A program made the position numbers and the translations under genes. A stretch of 64,000 nt of DNA from positions 1 to 64,000 of the forward strand of contig NZ_SEMB01000001.1 in the NCBI RefSeq assembly GCF_004153225.1, written 5' to 3'. The notes under the pieces are model-generated. The model was not told the origin of the DNA, ran no database searches, and saw nothing but the letters and a program-made list of their open reading frames with translations. This DNA comes from Sporolactobacillus sp. THM7-7 (GTDB lineage Bacteria > Bacillota > Bacilli > Bacillales > Sporolactobacillaceae). Positions 46,841-56,172 of this stretch are shown in pieces; positions within the stretch are counted from its first letter, which is position 1, and each line of letters opens with the position of its first letter.

Positions 46841-46993
46841 TTATACGTTAGTGAACAAATCTCCATTTCCGATGGGTTTTCATTAGAAGAAAAACGATAC
46901 CTCCGGCTAAGTCAGAGATTGCCAGTCAGCGAGTTTTCTTCATGCTCTCCCTTTATTATCCGGCAGCGTCCGACGAAGTGCAACTGGAAAGAT

Positions 46994-47572
46994 TCATTTC
47001 GACCGAAGCAGCACATCCCGGTTATGATAAAAATAATCCGCCCCGGAAAGGATGGTGAGGATAACGGCAATCCAGAGTAAAATCTCATTGAGCGGAAACC
47101 CGCCGAGTCCAAAGGGAATGTTATTAAATAAATATGAAATAATGGCCAGCATCTGAAAAAGCGTCTTCCATTTTCCAAGCTTGCCGGCAGCGATGACGTC
47201 GCCCTCGCCGGCAGCGACGAGACGCAGACCGGTTACGGCAAACTCCCGAGCAAGAATAATAATGACCATCCACGAAGCCATCCGGCCCATCCCGACAAAA
47301 GAGACGAAGGCGCTCATGACAAGCAGTTTATCGGCGAGCGGATCGGCAAACTTGCCGAAGTTGGTTACTAAATGGCGTCTTCTTGCGATCTGACCGTCAA
47401 GCCAGTCAGTGAAAGACGCGATGATGAAAATGAAGCCCGCAATCATTTGCGAAACCGGAAGAACAAAATTTCCCGAACCCACCTGACCGAGATTCATCGG
47501 GACAAGAAGAAAGATTAGGAAAGCGGGGATCATCATCATTCTGGATACAGTTAGTTGATTGGCGAGATTCAT
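46994..47572 (-). CDS. pgsA: CDP-diacylglycerol-glycerol-3-phosphate 3-phosphatidyltransferase
   Basis: Membrane enzyme making phosphatidylglycerol phosphate, the committed step of phosphatidylglycerol synthesis. The 192 residues have about five helices and the complete CDP-alcohol phosphatidyltransferase motif from DWLDGQIARR at residue 56, continuing through NFGKFADPLADK with all aspartates in place. ATG 47572 has GAGGTGG nine bases upstream and begins MNLANQLTVSR, the usual family start. It follows ymfM on the same strand. Confidence 0.95.
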   Translation of the reverse strand: MNLANQLTVSRMMMIPAFLIFLLVPMNLGQVGSGNFVLPVSQMIAGFIFIIASFTDWLDGQIARRRHLVTNFGKFADPLADKLLVMSAFVSFVGMGRMASWMVIIILAREFAVTGLRLVAAGEGDVIAAGKLGKWKTLFQMLAIISYLFNNIPFGLGGFPLNEILLWIAVILTILSGADYFYHNRDVLLRSK

Positions 47573-47707
47573 CTCTGATTTCCACCTCATTTAAAATAAA
47601 AAGATTCTGCCGCAACGGGGGACACCGCGCCGGCCCGTCAACCTGGCCAGCCGGTATTTTTGAAAAAAGGAGCCGCCGCCCGGCCGACTCCTCTCTTGAG
47701 GTTTCTC

Positions 47708-48598
47708 TCATTTTTTATAGTTAATAATCAATGTCTGAACGATCGACTGATTGGAAAATTTAAAAGTCTCTCCGTTAATCTTCATCGACGTATTCGGTAC
47801 GCTCCCGATCTGCAGACGCAGCGACCGGACAGACGAGGCGTCCAAATGCAACGTTCTGCCTTCCTTCTCGGAAGCGGTCACCTCTTGAAGAACTTTTCCG
47901 TTTTCCTGGTCGGTTGCTTGTATCCACGTTGGCTGACCATTCTTCGCGGCAATGTCAATCACAAATTTTTCAGCGCCCGACAGCGTATAGGTCGATGTCG
48001 TCCCCTGCGTTCCTTCCAGTTTCAGTGTCTGCTTTTTGGAAGAGGCACCGGAAGAAGTACTTGGCTGTTTTTTTGAAACGTCGGAAGTTTTGTCTGCCCC
48101 ACCGGCCGTGTCGCTGCTTCCCGCGAACGAGACAGACGAGTTGTTATTCTGCCGGGACTCCCCGGAGCCCCCTCCCATAAAGTTTGCGGCCAAAATATAA
48201 ATCATCGCCAGCACGATCAGAATAATGACCGTCACAATGGCTGTATTCAGAAAAGAAGACCATCTGTTCGCACGGGTCCGTGAACGTCTGACCGCTTTAG
48301 CCGCGGGAACCTCCTCGCCGCCTCGGGGCGGGATCGTGTGTATTTCGCTCTGACTGTGCTCCATCTCCGGCATTTCGTCAGCGAACTCGTCGGCCAGCTC
48401 GCCGAAGTTGAGGCCGACTGCTTCCGCATAATTTTTAATGAATGCCCGCGAATAAAAAGCTCCGGGCAGCCGCTTGAAATCTCCTTCCTCAATCGCCAGG
48501 AGATAGCGTTTTTGAATCTTCGTTTCTTCCTGCAGATCATCAAGAGAGAGTCCCTTCGCCTCCCGAGCGTCTCTCAAGGCTTGACCTAATTCGCTCAC
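47708..48598 (-). CDS. ymfM: RodZ-like HTH membrane protein
   Basis: Bitopic membrane protein of 296 residues related to the cytoskeletal adaptor RodZ. An N-terminal Cro-like HTH_25 domain (about 6-65, GLSLDDLQEETKIQKRYLLA) faces the cytoplasm, a single helix spans about 112-135, a serine/lysine-rich linker follows, and a C-terminal DUF4115 beta domain (about 200-295) lies outside. Start is GTG with GCAGGTG eight bases upstream. In Bacillus this gene lies before pgsA and its product interacts with MreB; a cell-shape role is expected. Confidence 0.92.
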   Translation of the reverse strand: MSELGQALRDAREAKGLSLDDLQEETKIQKRYLLAIEEGDFKRLPGAFYSRAFIKNYAEAVGLNFGELADEFADEMPEMEHSQSEIHTIPPRGGEEVPAAKAVRRSRTRANRWSSFLNTAIVTVIILIVLAMIYILAANFMGGGSGESRQNNNSSVSFAGSSDTAGGADKTSDVSKKQPSTSSGASSKKQTLKLEGTQGTTSTYTLSGAEKFVIDIAAKNGQPTWIQATDQENGKVLQEVTASEKEGRTLHLDASSVRSLRLQIGSVPNTSMKINGETFKFSNQSIVQTLIINYKK

Positions 48599-48620
48599 TT
48601 ACAACACCTGCCATAATTAG

Positions 48621-49400
48621 TTAAAAATCAGACCAGGGAAAGTCGTTGCTCAGCGGATGATCTTCACCCGTTATTTTCTCATTCCGATGATTACGCAATT
48701 CAAGTATATAATCAAAATCATTCAACGTGTACTCTGTCTCCTGTACGAATGTATCGGGATGCTCAATCACTTTTGTAATCGGACGGCTCATGATCTGCCG
48801 GATTAACGACCAGTGATTTTCCGTACCCCAGTGCTTAGAGACGGCACCGTCGATAACATAAATATGATCGGGGGACCGCTCATCGTCGGACAGACGTGTC
48901 CTCACCGTCTGCTTGATGAGTGTTGAGGATATAAATATCCATCTTTTATTCGCCGAAACGCTCGCCGCAATGATCGATTCAGACTTCCCGACCCGCGGCA
49001 TGCCGCGAATACCGATCAGCGGATGTTCGGGCCTTTTGAATAACTCAGCCATAAAATCAACGAGCAGACCGATTTCTTCCCGGATAAAACGAAACGTCTT
49101 CCGGTCGCCTGTATCCCTTTCGATATACCGTCCATGTCGGACGGCCAGACGGTCGCTCAGTGTCGGATGGCGGACTTTCGTCAAATGTATTGTTTTTATC
49201 GTCCCAACGATCGCAAGAAAACGTTCCATTTGCGCATCTTCCTGCGTAAAAACAAGAAGTCCTCTTCGCTCGTGATCGACGCCGTTTATCGTCAGAATAT
49301 TAATCCCGAGCATGCCGAGAAGTGAAGATACATCTCCCAGCAGGCCTGGCCTGTTTCTATGTATTTCGTATTCAAGATACCATTCTTTACCGTCGGCCAT
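48621..49400 (-). CDS. ymfK: DUF3388 protein with N-terminal ACT-like domain
   Basis: Conserved 259-residue cytoplasmic protein of unknown function found next to ymfM in Bacillales. Residues 6-75 look like an ACT regulatory domain (EYEIHRNRPGLLGDVSSLLG). From about 128 there is a P-loop-like GIRGMPRVGKSESI and a later strand-aspartate HIYVIDGAVS, so a nucleotide-binding second half is possible. Start ATG has AGGAGG nine bases upstream. It ends 23 bases before the RodZ-like gene, so co-transcription is likely. Confidence 0.88.
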   Translation of the reverse strand: MADGKEWYLEYEIHRNRPGLLGDVSSLLGMLGINILTINGVDHERRGLLVFTQEDAQMERFLAIVGTIKTIHLTKVRHPTLSDRLAVRHGRYIERDTGDRKTFRFIREEIGLLVDFMAELFKRPEHPLIGIRGMPRVGKSESIIAASVSANKRWIFISSTLIKQTVRTRLSDDERSPDHIYVIDGAVSKHWGTENHWSLIRQIMSRPITKVIEHPDTFVQETEYTLNDFDYILELRNHRNEKITGEDHPLSNDFPWSDF

Positions 49401-49540
49401 TGGAACGCCTCCTGTAAAGGCCGTTAATTGTTATTTTACCATACATCTTTCTTTTTAACGATATATCCGTCGAAGAAAAACTTACCGGCTGACCGATTTT
49501 AACGCAGCCAAAGCCTCAGTCTTTTTCATCCTAACGGTAA

Positions 49541-49569
49541 AAAGGGACACCGGCGACCGGCATCCCTTT
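49541..49569 (-). terminator. Terminator after ymfJ
   Basis: Twelve-pair stem between AAAGGGACACCGG and CCGGCATCCCTTT (two G-T pairs on the minus strand) followed by TTTTT on the minus strand. Confidence 0.8.
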
Positions 49570-49590
49570 CTTGGCATGATTGCCTTTTCA

Positions 49591-49863
49591 TTACACGGAC
49601 GGATGTGCTGCTCGGGCATCCGATGTAACGAGTTTCATCATTAAACTGGCGATCGTCTTCTGTTCCTCTTCGCTGGCCACGTGCCAGAGATCGGATAAAA
49701 CGCGTTCCTGTTCCGTTTTCGGATCGACATTTTCACTTAGATAATCACCGATTTTCTGCGCAAATTCAGTCAGCGTTTCCTGATTCACCCCTAAATTTTC
49801 AGCCTGCTGCAGCTTTTCGCCAAGAAAATCCTTCCATTTTTCCCAGTTGTTCAAAACAGACAT
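49591..49863 (-). CDS. ymfJ: DUF3243 family protein
   Basis: Acidic, helical 90-residue cytoplasmic protein of unknown function, typical of Bacillales and always near ymfI/ymfK. Recognisable by NNWEKWKDFLGEKLQQAENL and the VLSDLWHVASEEEQKTIASL segment. Start ATG has AAGGAGG eight bases upstream. It is followed by a strong terminator and preceded by a 230-bp gap carrying copy 3 of the dispersed 30-bp element. Confidence 0.9.
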   Translation of the reverse strand: MSVLNNWEKWKDFLGEKLQQAENLGVNQETLTEFAQKIGDYLSENVDPKTEQERVLSDLWHVASEEEQKTIASLMMKLVTSDARAAHPSV

Positions 49864-50016
49864 TACTGGAACCTCCTTTTACTCGGACTTGTATTGACCA
49901 TTCAAAAACGGGAAACAAAAAAGCCAAAACCAGGGATTTTCCGCCCGTGCCAGATATAAGCGTTCTCCGGCGGTCCCTATTCTCCAAAGAACGCGGCGGA
50001 TCCAGCCCTGCCATAA

Positions 50017-50048
50017 CTTTTTCCCGGACTTTTTGAACTTTCTTTATT
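50017..50048. repeat. Dispersed 30-bp element, copy 3
   Basis: TTTTTCCCGGACTTTTTGAA followed by CTTTCTTTATT, in the gap between ymfI and ymfJ. Confidence 0.6.
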
Positions 50049-50091
50049 AGATTATCCCGCGCATAAGGAAGTATTCAGGAAAGTTCACCCA

Positions 50092-50820
50092 TCAGCAATA
50101 CCAGGCGCCGTTTGCTGAGATTATCTGTCCGTTGATATAGTCAGCTTGGGAGGAAAGCAGAAACCGGATAAGCGAAGCGATTTCTTCGGGACGGGCGAGT
50201 CTTCCCGCCGGAATATCATTTTTCACGATATTGATATCTTCGGCACTGAACACCTGCATCATCGCCGTATCCACTGCGCCGGGAGCGACCGCATTGACGG
50301 TAATCCCGCTCGGAGCGAGTTCTTTAGCCAGTGCCTTAACGAACGTGTTCTGCCCGCCCTTAGTCATTGAGTAAAGGACTTCGGTCGAGGCCCCGGTCAG
50401 TCCCCAAATCGATGATACAATGATGATTTTCCCTTTTTTAGCATGAATCATCGGCGGGACGAGCTTCTGTATCAAAAAAAACAGGCTGACAAGGTCGAGC
50501 TGAACCGATGATTGCACGTCATCCGGCCGGACATCCTGAAAAAGGCCGACTCGGCTGTGTCCGCACGTGTAGACAACGGCGCCGATCGGCCGATCGAGCT
50601 GAGCGAAGAGCCGCTCCGGTCCGCCTGCCTTCGCCAAGTCAGCCTGAACGCACGTAAACGTCTGATTGGGATATAGCCTAGATAATACGGCAGACAACTC
50701 CCGGACCGCCTTTTCACCCGTATTGAAATGGAGATACAGCGAATCCCCCGCCTTCGCCAGCTGCTTCGCCGTTTCCCGGCCGATACCTCCGCTTGCACCG
50801 GTAATCAGTGTTGTTGCCAT
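50092..50820 (-). CDS. ymfI: Short-chain dehydrogenase/reductase
   Basis: NAD(P)-dependent oxidoreductase of 242 residues, classical SDR type. TGASGGIG at residues 7-14 binds the cofactor, and the catalytic serine, tyrosine and lysine are in VSSIWG near 135 and YSMTKGG near 150. Similar to 3-oxoacyl-ACP reductases, but the substrate of YmfI is not established. It starts ten bases after ymfH and is part of the ymfF-ymfH-ymfI operon. Its ATG at 50820 has AAGGTGATGTAA upstream. Confidence 0.9.
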   Translation of the reverse strand: MATTLITGASGGIGRETAKQLAKAGDSLYLHFNTGEKAVRELSAVLSRLYPNQTFTCVQADLAKAGGPERLFAQLDRPIGAVVYTCGHSRVGLFQDVRPDDVQSSVQLDLVSLFFLIQKLVPPMIHAKKGKIIIVSSIWGLTGASTEVLYSMTKGGQNTFVKALAKELAPSGITVNAVAPGAVDTAMMQVFSAEDINIVKNDIPAGRLARPEEIASLIRFLLSSQADYINGQIISANGAWYC

Positions 50821-50830
50821 TTACATCACC

Positions 50831-52114
50831 TTATTTTTTTAAAACTGTATATGACGAAAAGCACGTCTCGTCAAAATGCTCCTCGAGAGCTGTCTTCAGG
50901 TCGCCCAGAGCCAGTGCCTCAAGCGCGGGAATCAGGCGGAACAGATCCATCTGATTAAACCGGTAGCGGGTAAACTGATTGGCGATAAACTCCAGCGAAT
51001 TGAAAGCGCGCAAAATGCCGCCGATCTGTTTCTTTCTCGCCCGATCAAAAGCCGCTTTATCCAAGGGCACCCGTTTAAATCCGGCGACCATTTCCTTCAT
51101 GCGTCCGATGAGACGTTCCGGATCCGGTGTGTTGCCGCCGATGATGGAGAAGCCAAACGAAGCCTCCTCTGTATAATCAAACCCGAAGCTGTCATCGATC
51201 AGCTGCTCGCCGATCAGTGTGTGATAATTTTCCGTCCCGCGTCCGAAAAGAAGCTCCAAAACGAGTGAAACCGACAGTTCATGCCTCATCAGCTCCTCAC
51301 CTTGACGAAACGGTTTTTTCTCTTTATAACCGATCAGACATTTGGGCATGCTGACGTCCATGTGAGTGACCGTCGATTTTTTGGCCGCCTCTTTCGGCTC
51401 ATCGGGATAGCGTCGCCGGGCCGCGGCTTTTTTCCGGAAACCTTTTTTCGCCTGGTTGCGTGCTACCAGTTCCAAAATCGCCTTGGGATCAACCGGCCCC
51501 GTCACAAACAGCAGCAAATTGCTCGGGTGGTAAAACGTGTCGTAGCATTCGAAAAGCAAATCTTTTGTTATTTGTGCGATCGATTCCGCAGTGCCGGCGA
51601 TATCGATTTTTATCGGATGATTTTGGTACATGTTGGCGATCAAGCCGTGATAGATGCGCCAATCGGGGTTGTCGGCGTACATACGGATTTCTTGGCCGAT
51701 AATACCCTTCTCTTTTTCGACGCTCTGGTCTGTCCAGGCAGGGGTCTGGACAAAATCGAGCAGTGTTTCCAGATTTTTTTCAAATTCGGATGTCGCAGCG
51801 AACAGATAGGCCGTCCGGTTGAAAGAGGTAAAGGCATTGGCCTGAGCGCCCTGGCGTCCGAATTGCTGAAAAACGTCGCTGCCGTCCGGCATTTCAAACA
51901 TTTTATGTTCCAGAAAATGAGCGATGCCGTCCGGCGCTTGCAGCCATTCTCTTGCCCCGGGGGGGAGAAAGCGGTTGTCGATCGAACCATACTTCGCGGT
52001 TAAAGTCGCGTACGTTTTATTAAAAGTTTTCGGCAGGATGCACACATCCAGTCCGTTCGGCAGTCTCTCTTCAATCATCGTCTCGTCAAGTTCCGAAAAG
52101 GACACAGTTTTCAT
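50831..52114 (-). CDS. ymfH: M16 zinc peptidase subunit YmfH
   Basis: Insulinase-family metallopeptidase of 427 residues. The inverted zinc motif HxxEH is intact in DGIAHFLEHKMFE near residue 66, with the downstream glutamate region EKEKGIIGQEIRMYAD near 135. It is the catalytic partner in a YmfF/YmfH pair. Start ATG overlaps the stop of ymfF by one base (TAATG), with no separate leader, so synthesis of the two is coupled and equimolar assembly is likely. Biological substrate unknown. Confidence 0.93.
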   Translation of the reverse strand: MKTVSFSELDETMIEERLPNGLDVCILPKTFNKTYATLTAKYGSIDNRFLPPGAREWLQAPDGIAHFLEHKMFEMPDGSDVFQQFGRQGAQANAFTSFNRTAYLFAATSEFEKNLETLLDFVQTPAWTDQSVEKEKGIIGQEIRMYADNPDWRIYHGLIANMYQNHPIKIDIAGTAESIAQITKDLLFECYDTFYHPSNLLLFVTGPVDPKAILELVARNQAKKGFRKKAAARRRYPDEPKEAAKKSTVTHMDVSMPKCLIGYKEKKPFRQGEELMRHELSVSLVLELLFGRGTENYHTLIGEQLIDDSFGFDYTEEASFGFSIIGGNTPDPERLIGRMKEMVAGFKRVPLDKAAFDRARKKQIGGILRAFNSLEFIANQFTRYRFNQMDLFRLIPALEALALGDLKTALEEHFDETCFSSYTVLKK

Positions 52115-53391
52115 TACGCCGCCTCACTTTTTAAGAAAAAAATGGTGTCGAGCGCCGTCCGTTTGGCCGCCTCGATAATCTCATCTCGAGTAACGGCGTC
52201 GATGTTTTTCAGTCTGTCTTCGACCGAGGTAAAGGTGCTGCCAAGAACACGCTGATAAAGCAAATTGACAATGGAAAACGGACTATCAAGCGACTCAAGT
52301 AGAATATTTCTCAAGAGCGCTTTCGTCTGATCCATTTCGCCTTTACTGAAACGGCCGCCCTGAATGTCCTTAAGCTGATCCTTGATAATGGAGACGGCCT
52401 TATCGTAATTGACGCTTTCAATGCCGCTGTTCACGATCAGAAGCCCTTTAAGCCCCTCATAGCTGGAGGAGGCGTAGTAAGCGAGACTCGCCTTCTCCCG
52501 CACATTCATAAACAGTTTGGAATGAGGGAAAACGCCGAATAGTCCGTTAAAGACCTGAAACGCGTCATAAAGCCGGTCACCGAGCACAATATCTGTCCGG
52601 AAACCCATGTTCAGTTTTCCCTGGGCGACTGCCTGGCGTTCTTCGACAATACGGACCTTTTCGGGAGCGGGCAGCGTCCGTTCCTCTTTTATCGCCTGAG
52701 CCGGGCGCTCAGCGAAGTGAAAAACGTTTTTCACCTGTTCAAACGCCGTCTCCGGCTCTACCTGTCCGACGAGATACAAATCGATTTTATCCTGTGCGAG
52801 CATCGTCCGCCATGTTTCATAAAGCGCTTCCGGAGAAATGCCGTCCACCTCTTCAGCGTACCCGTAAGTATGGAGGCGAAAAATTTCCTGGCTGCACATC
52901 TCGTCGATCAGCCTCTGGTTGGCGTATCGTATTTTATCGTCGTAAACGGAGCGGATATACTGCTTCAGCGATCGTTGCTGTTTGGACACGACCGCCTTGT
53001 CAAAAGCCCCGTTCCTGGTCAGCGGTCGGAACGCCACTTCCGCCAGAAGATTCAGCGCCTGCTCAAGAAGCGGCGTCCGGTCGGATATAAAGCGTTCATT
53101 GGCCACAGTGATCGCTAAACTGAGTATGTGCGCGTTCCCTTTTTTGGCCAAACCCGATGACAGCGTGGCTCCATATAAATCATCGAGGCGCCGCTCGAGC
53201 TGCTGCGGGACAGGGCTTTCCGCGGTTGCGTTTTTTAAAACATGGGAGAGCAGCGCACGCGCCGTCACGCGCCGCTCATCAAGAGGCGTCTTAAAGCGAA
53301 GGATGATCGTTGTCGTTTTAAATTTGTCCGTAGAAACGACGTGGCAGTTCAGTCCGCCAAAGGTTTTCACTTGTTCCGTCAGATAAGCCAT
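52114..53391 (-). CDS. ymfF: M16-family non-catalytic partner YmfF
   Basis: Insulinase-fold protein of 425 residues lacking HxxEH: the corresponding segment reads ARALLSHVLKNAT. It keeps the substrate-pocket region NVREKASLAYYASSSYEG near 300, as expected of the partner subunit in heterodimeric M16 peptidases. It starts with ATG 53391 preceded by AGGAGGTCC and overlaps ymfH by one base. First gene of the ymfF-H-I operon; ymfC, D and E, found upstream in B. subtilis, are absent. Confidence 0.92.
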   Translation of the reverse strand: MAYLTEQVKTFGGLNCHVVSTDKFKTTTIILRFKTPLDERRVTARALLSHVLKNATAESPVPQQLERRLDDLYGATLSSGLAKKGNAHILSLAITVANERFISDRTPLLEQALNLLAEVAFRPLTRNGAFDKAVVSKQQRSLKQYIRSVYDDKIRYANQRLIDEMCSQEIFRLHTYGYAEEVDGISPEALYETWRTMLAQDKIDLYLVGQVEPETAFEQVKNVFHFAERPAQAIKEERTLPAPEKVRIVEERQAVAQGKLNMGFRTDIVLGDRLYDAFQVFNGLFGVFPHSKLFMNVREKASLAYYASSSYEGLKGLLIVNSGIESVNYDKAVSIIKDQLKDIQGGRFSKGEMDQTKALLRNILLESLDSPFSIVNLLYQRVLGSTFTSVEDRLKNIDAVTRDEIIEAAKRTALDTIFFLKSEAA

Positions 53392-53492
53392 TCATGGACC
53401 TCCTGTTTTCTTCCTACATTCCATTGTTCAACTTTTTCTTTAAACTTATTCTCTTTTTTAGTCACCTATGCCGTTCGGCCCCCGGGAAGCGG

Positions 53493-55808
53493 TCAGTGGG
53501 AAGATGCCTCGTCTTCCTTTTTCGGGACGAGCACGGTGCGGGGCTTACTGCCCTCGTACGGCCCGACAATATGACGCGCTTCCATCGCGTCGATCAGCCT
53601 GGCTGCGCGGGTGTATCCGATCCGGAAACGACGCTGCAGCATCGATACGCTCGCCGTCTGCATATTCGTGACGAGTTCCACCGCATCGTCATAGAGCTCG
53701 TCCTCCACCTGTTCCGCCGCTCCTCTCGGCTGATCGGTCGGAATCATGTCTTTTCTGTAGTTGGCTTGTTGCTGGCTGATGACATAGCGCACGACTTTTT
53801 CCACCTCATCGTCCGAAAGATAGGCCCCCTGGATGCGCATCGGTTTGGAAGCCCCGATCGGGAGAAAAAGCATATCCCCTTTTCCAAGAAGCTTCTCCGC
53901 GCCCCCGGAATCAAGAATCGTCCGGGAATCCATCATCGAGGAAACGCTGAAAGCGATACGCGACGGGATGTTGGCCTTGATCACCCCGGTAATGATATCA
54001 ACGGAAGGCCGCTGGGTCGCAATGATCAGATGGATGCCGGCCGCGCGGGCCATCTGGGCGAGCCGTGTGACGGTCTCTTCCACATCTTTGGAGGCGACCA
54101 TCATCAGATCGGCGAGTTCATCGATGATAACCACGATATAGGGCATGAGCGGCTGTTTTTCTTCGTGGCTGTCATTGAAACGACGGACGTGGGCGTTATA
54201 ACTTTCCAGATTCCGCGTCCCGCTCTCGGAAAACAATTCATAGCGCCGTTCCATTTCTCCGACCACACTTTTCAGACCTTGAGCCGCTTTCGCCGGATCG
54301 GTGACCACCGGCGTCAGAAGATGCGGAATCCCGTTGTAAATGTTCAATTCCACCATCTTCGGGTCGATCATGAACAGTTTGACTTCGCTCGGCTTCGTCC
54401 GCATCAAGAGTGTGACAACAATGCTGTTGATACAAACGCTCTTGCCGCTTCCGGTCGCCCCGGCAACGAGCAGGTGGGGCATCCGGTTCAGATCGGCAAG
54501 AATCGGCTCGCCGGAGATATCGCGGCCGAGACCGATCGAAAGTTTCGATGTCGCTCGTTTCGCGTTTTTCGATTCCAGCACTTCGCGCAGACCGACCATC
54601 GCGACTTCCCGGTTCGGCACTTCGATCCCAACGGCCGATTTTCCCGGAATCGGCGCTTCGATACGGATGTCTTTGGCGGCCAGCGCCAGCGCAAGATCGT
54701 CGCTCAGGCTTAAAATACGGCTGACTTTGACCCCGGCCTCCGGGTAAACCTCATAGCGCGTGACGGCAGGGCCGAGGTGTACCTCTCTGACCGCAGCGCG
54801 GACGCCAAAACTTTCAAACGTCCGCTCCAGCGTGCGTACATTGGCAGCAATATGCTTTTTTTCATTATTTTGTGCATTTTTTTTCGGGTGATGAAGTAGA
54901 TCCAACACCGGCAGTTGATAGTCCTCATTTTCAACAGGTGCCTGGACAAAATCCGGCTCTTCCGGTTTCTCCTGAAGATCACCCAGATCTCTTCTTGTCT
55001 CAGCACTGATCTGTTCGGACGGCGCGTCGCCCATACCAGATCCGCGCTCATTAAAATCATGAATTTCCGGTTCCGGGAGCGGCCGGTCTACTACTTGCTC
55101 CTCAGGCTCTTCCGGACCGGTTCCCTGATGAGTCTCCGAATGTCCGCCGATGCTTTTCTTTTTCTTCTTAGAAAAGAAGTCGGCAATACGGTCTTTGCTC
55201 CTGCTTCCCTTTTTCTTTAATCCCCGAAACAGCCCGCCGAACATTTTCTTTCCCGTATCCCGGAGCGAACGCCCGGTGATTAGAATCAGCGAGACAAGAA
55301 AGAGGAATAAACTCATGAATAGAGTGCCCGTCGTCGAGAACAAATAATGAAAAAAGGCAAAGCCGACCGCCCCGATCATCCCTCCGCCAAGACTCCCGGC
55401 CGGCGAAGTGCCGAAAAGCTGGCCTCTGAACAGAAAAAAAGTATTTATAATGACCGACCGGTTTTCCCATGCGTTGATTTTGGAGAGTGACTCAAAAAGT
55501 CGGACATGACTGACGAGAAGGAGCGAAAAAAAGAATAAATAGATTCCGGTCAGCCGCCTTGTAAAGTAGACCGGCTGTCTGCGATAAAGGACGTAATAGA
55601 CAGACAGGATAAGCGAGAAAAGGAGCAGGATCATCCACCAGTCTCCTGCAAGAAAACGGCCGGCCTCTTTCAGCACCTCTCCGACCGCGCCGAGCCCGCT
55701 GATCGCGATACAGGTCAGCGAAAACATCGCCAGACCGCCGACTTCGTAGATTAACGTCTCTTTCCAGCCTTTTTTAGCCCGGCGCCTCTTTCGTTTTTTC
55801 TTTGCCAT
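53493..55808 (-). CDS. spoIIIE: DNA translocase SpoIIIE/FtsK
   Basis: Septal DNA pump that moves the chromosome into the forespore. The 771 residues have four N-terminal helices (about 20-160), a charged linker (about 190-310), the motor with Walker A GATGSGKS near 438 and Walker [12 protein letters not shown] near 545, and a C-terminal winged-helix gamma domain (about 695-760, [20 protein letters not shown]). Start ATG has GAGGTG upstream. Its place between rnjB and ymfF matches spoIIIE rather than sftA. tepA and ylzJ, normally between it and rnjB, are missing. Confidence 0.94.
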   Translation of the reverse strand: MAKKKRKRRRAKKGWKETLIYEVGGLAMFSLTCIAISGLGAVGEVLKEAGRFLAGDWWMILLLFSLILSVYYVLYRRQPVYFTRRLTGIYLFFFSLLLVSHVRLFESLSKINAWENRSVIINTFFLFRGQLFGTSPAGSLGGGMIGAVGFAFFHYLFSTTGTLFMSLFLFLVSLILITGRSLRDTGKKMFGGLFRGLKKKGSRSKDRIADFFSKKKKKSIGGHSETHQGTGPEEPEEQVVDRPLPEPEIHDFNERGSGMGDAPSEQISAETRRDLGDLQEKPEEPDFVQAPVENEDYQLPVLDLLHHPKKNAQNNEKKHIAANVRTLERTFESFGVRAAVREVHLGPAVTRYEVYPEAGVKVSRILSLSDDLALALAAKDIRIEAPIPGKSAVGIEVPNREVAMVGLREVLESKNAKRATSKLSIGLGRDISGEPILADLNRMPHLLVAGATGSGKSVCINSIVVTLLMRTKPSEVKLFMIDPKMVELNIYNGIPHLLTPVVTDPAKAAQGLKSVVGEMERRYELFSESGTRNLESYNAHVRRFNDSHEEKQPLMPYIVVIIDELADLMMVASKDVEETVTRLAQMARAAGIHLIIATQRPSVDIITGVIKANIPSRIAFSVSSMMDSRTILDSGGAEKLLGKGDMLFLPIGASKPMRIQGAYLSDDEVEKVVRYVISQQQANYRKDMIPTDQPRGAAEQVEDELYDDAVELVTNMQTASVSMLQRRFRIGYTRAARLIDAMEARHIVGPYEGSKPRTVLVPKKEDEASSH

Positions 55809-56137
55809 GCTAACACCTCGAAACTTTGAAGAAAAACTTGCCGAAGCCGGGTCTTGGACCCCGGCAGAGCCTTCATTTTTTCTATACTTAAATCCGTCAA
55901 ATGGAATACTTTCTTAACATCGATCAAAAATTTTCGCTTTCAAAGCCGGCATTCAGGCGAGGCGCCGTGGACCCTGCTCAATCTCTCCCAACCCGGGGCA
56001 AGCGTGGCAGGAACCTGTTTCACCGGATACCTCTTTCTAATGTACTCTATTAAACTTGTTTACGCAAAACCTTCAGAAAAGGGTAATACTCTGCCAAATG
56101 CGGCTTCTTTTTCAGAGGCCGTCGGCCAATGGGGAAT
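55809..56137. other. Gap where tepA/ylzJ would lie
   Basis: About 330 bp between the spoIIIE start and the rnjB terminator. No reading frame here has a ribosome site or resembles TepA or YlzJ. It must hold the spoIIIE promoter, but I see no clear match. Confidence 0.5.
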
Positions 56138-56172
56138 AAAAAAAGGGAGCCAGATTCAGGCTCACCCTTTTT
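56138..56172 (-). terminator. Terminator after rnjB
   Basis: Stem AAAGGGAGCC / GGCTCACCCTTT (one bulge) with T runs on both sides, directly at the rnjB stop. Confidence 0.75.

Noticed and set aside
53394-54713. 439-codon plus-strand frame opposite spoIIIE
   Set aside because: Antisense shadow of the SpoIIIE motor domain rich in His/Arg/Asp, as usual for such mirrors.
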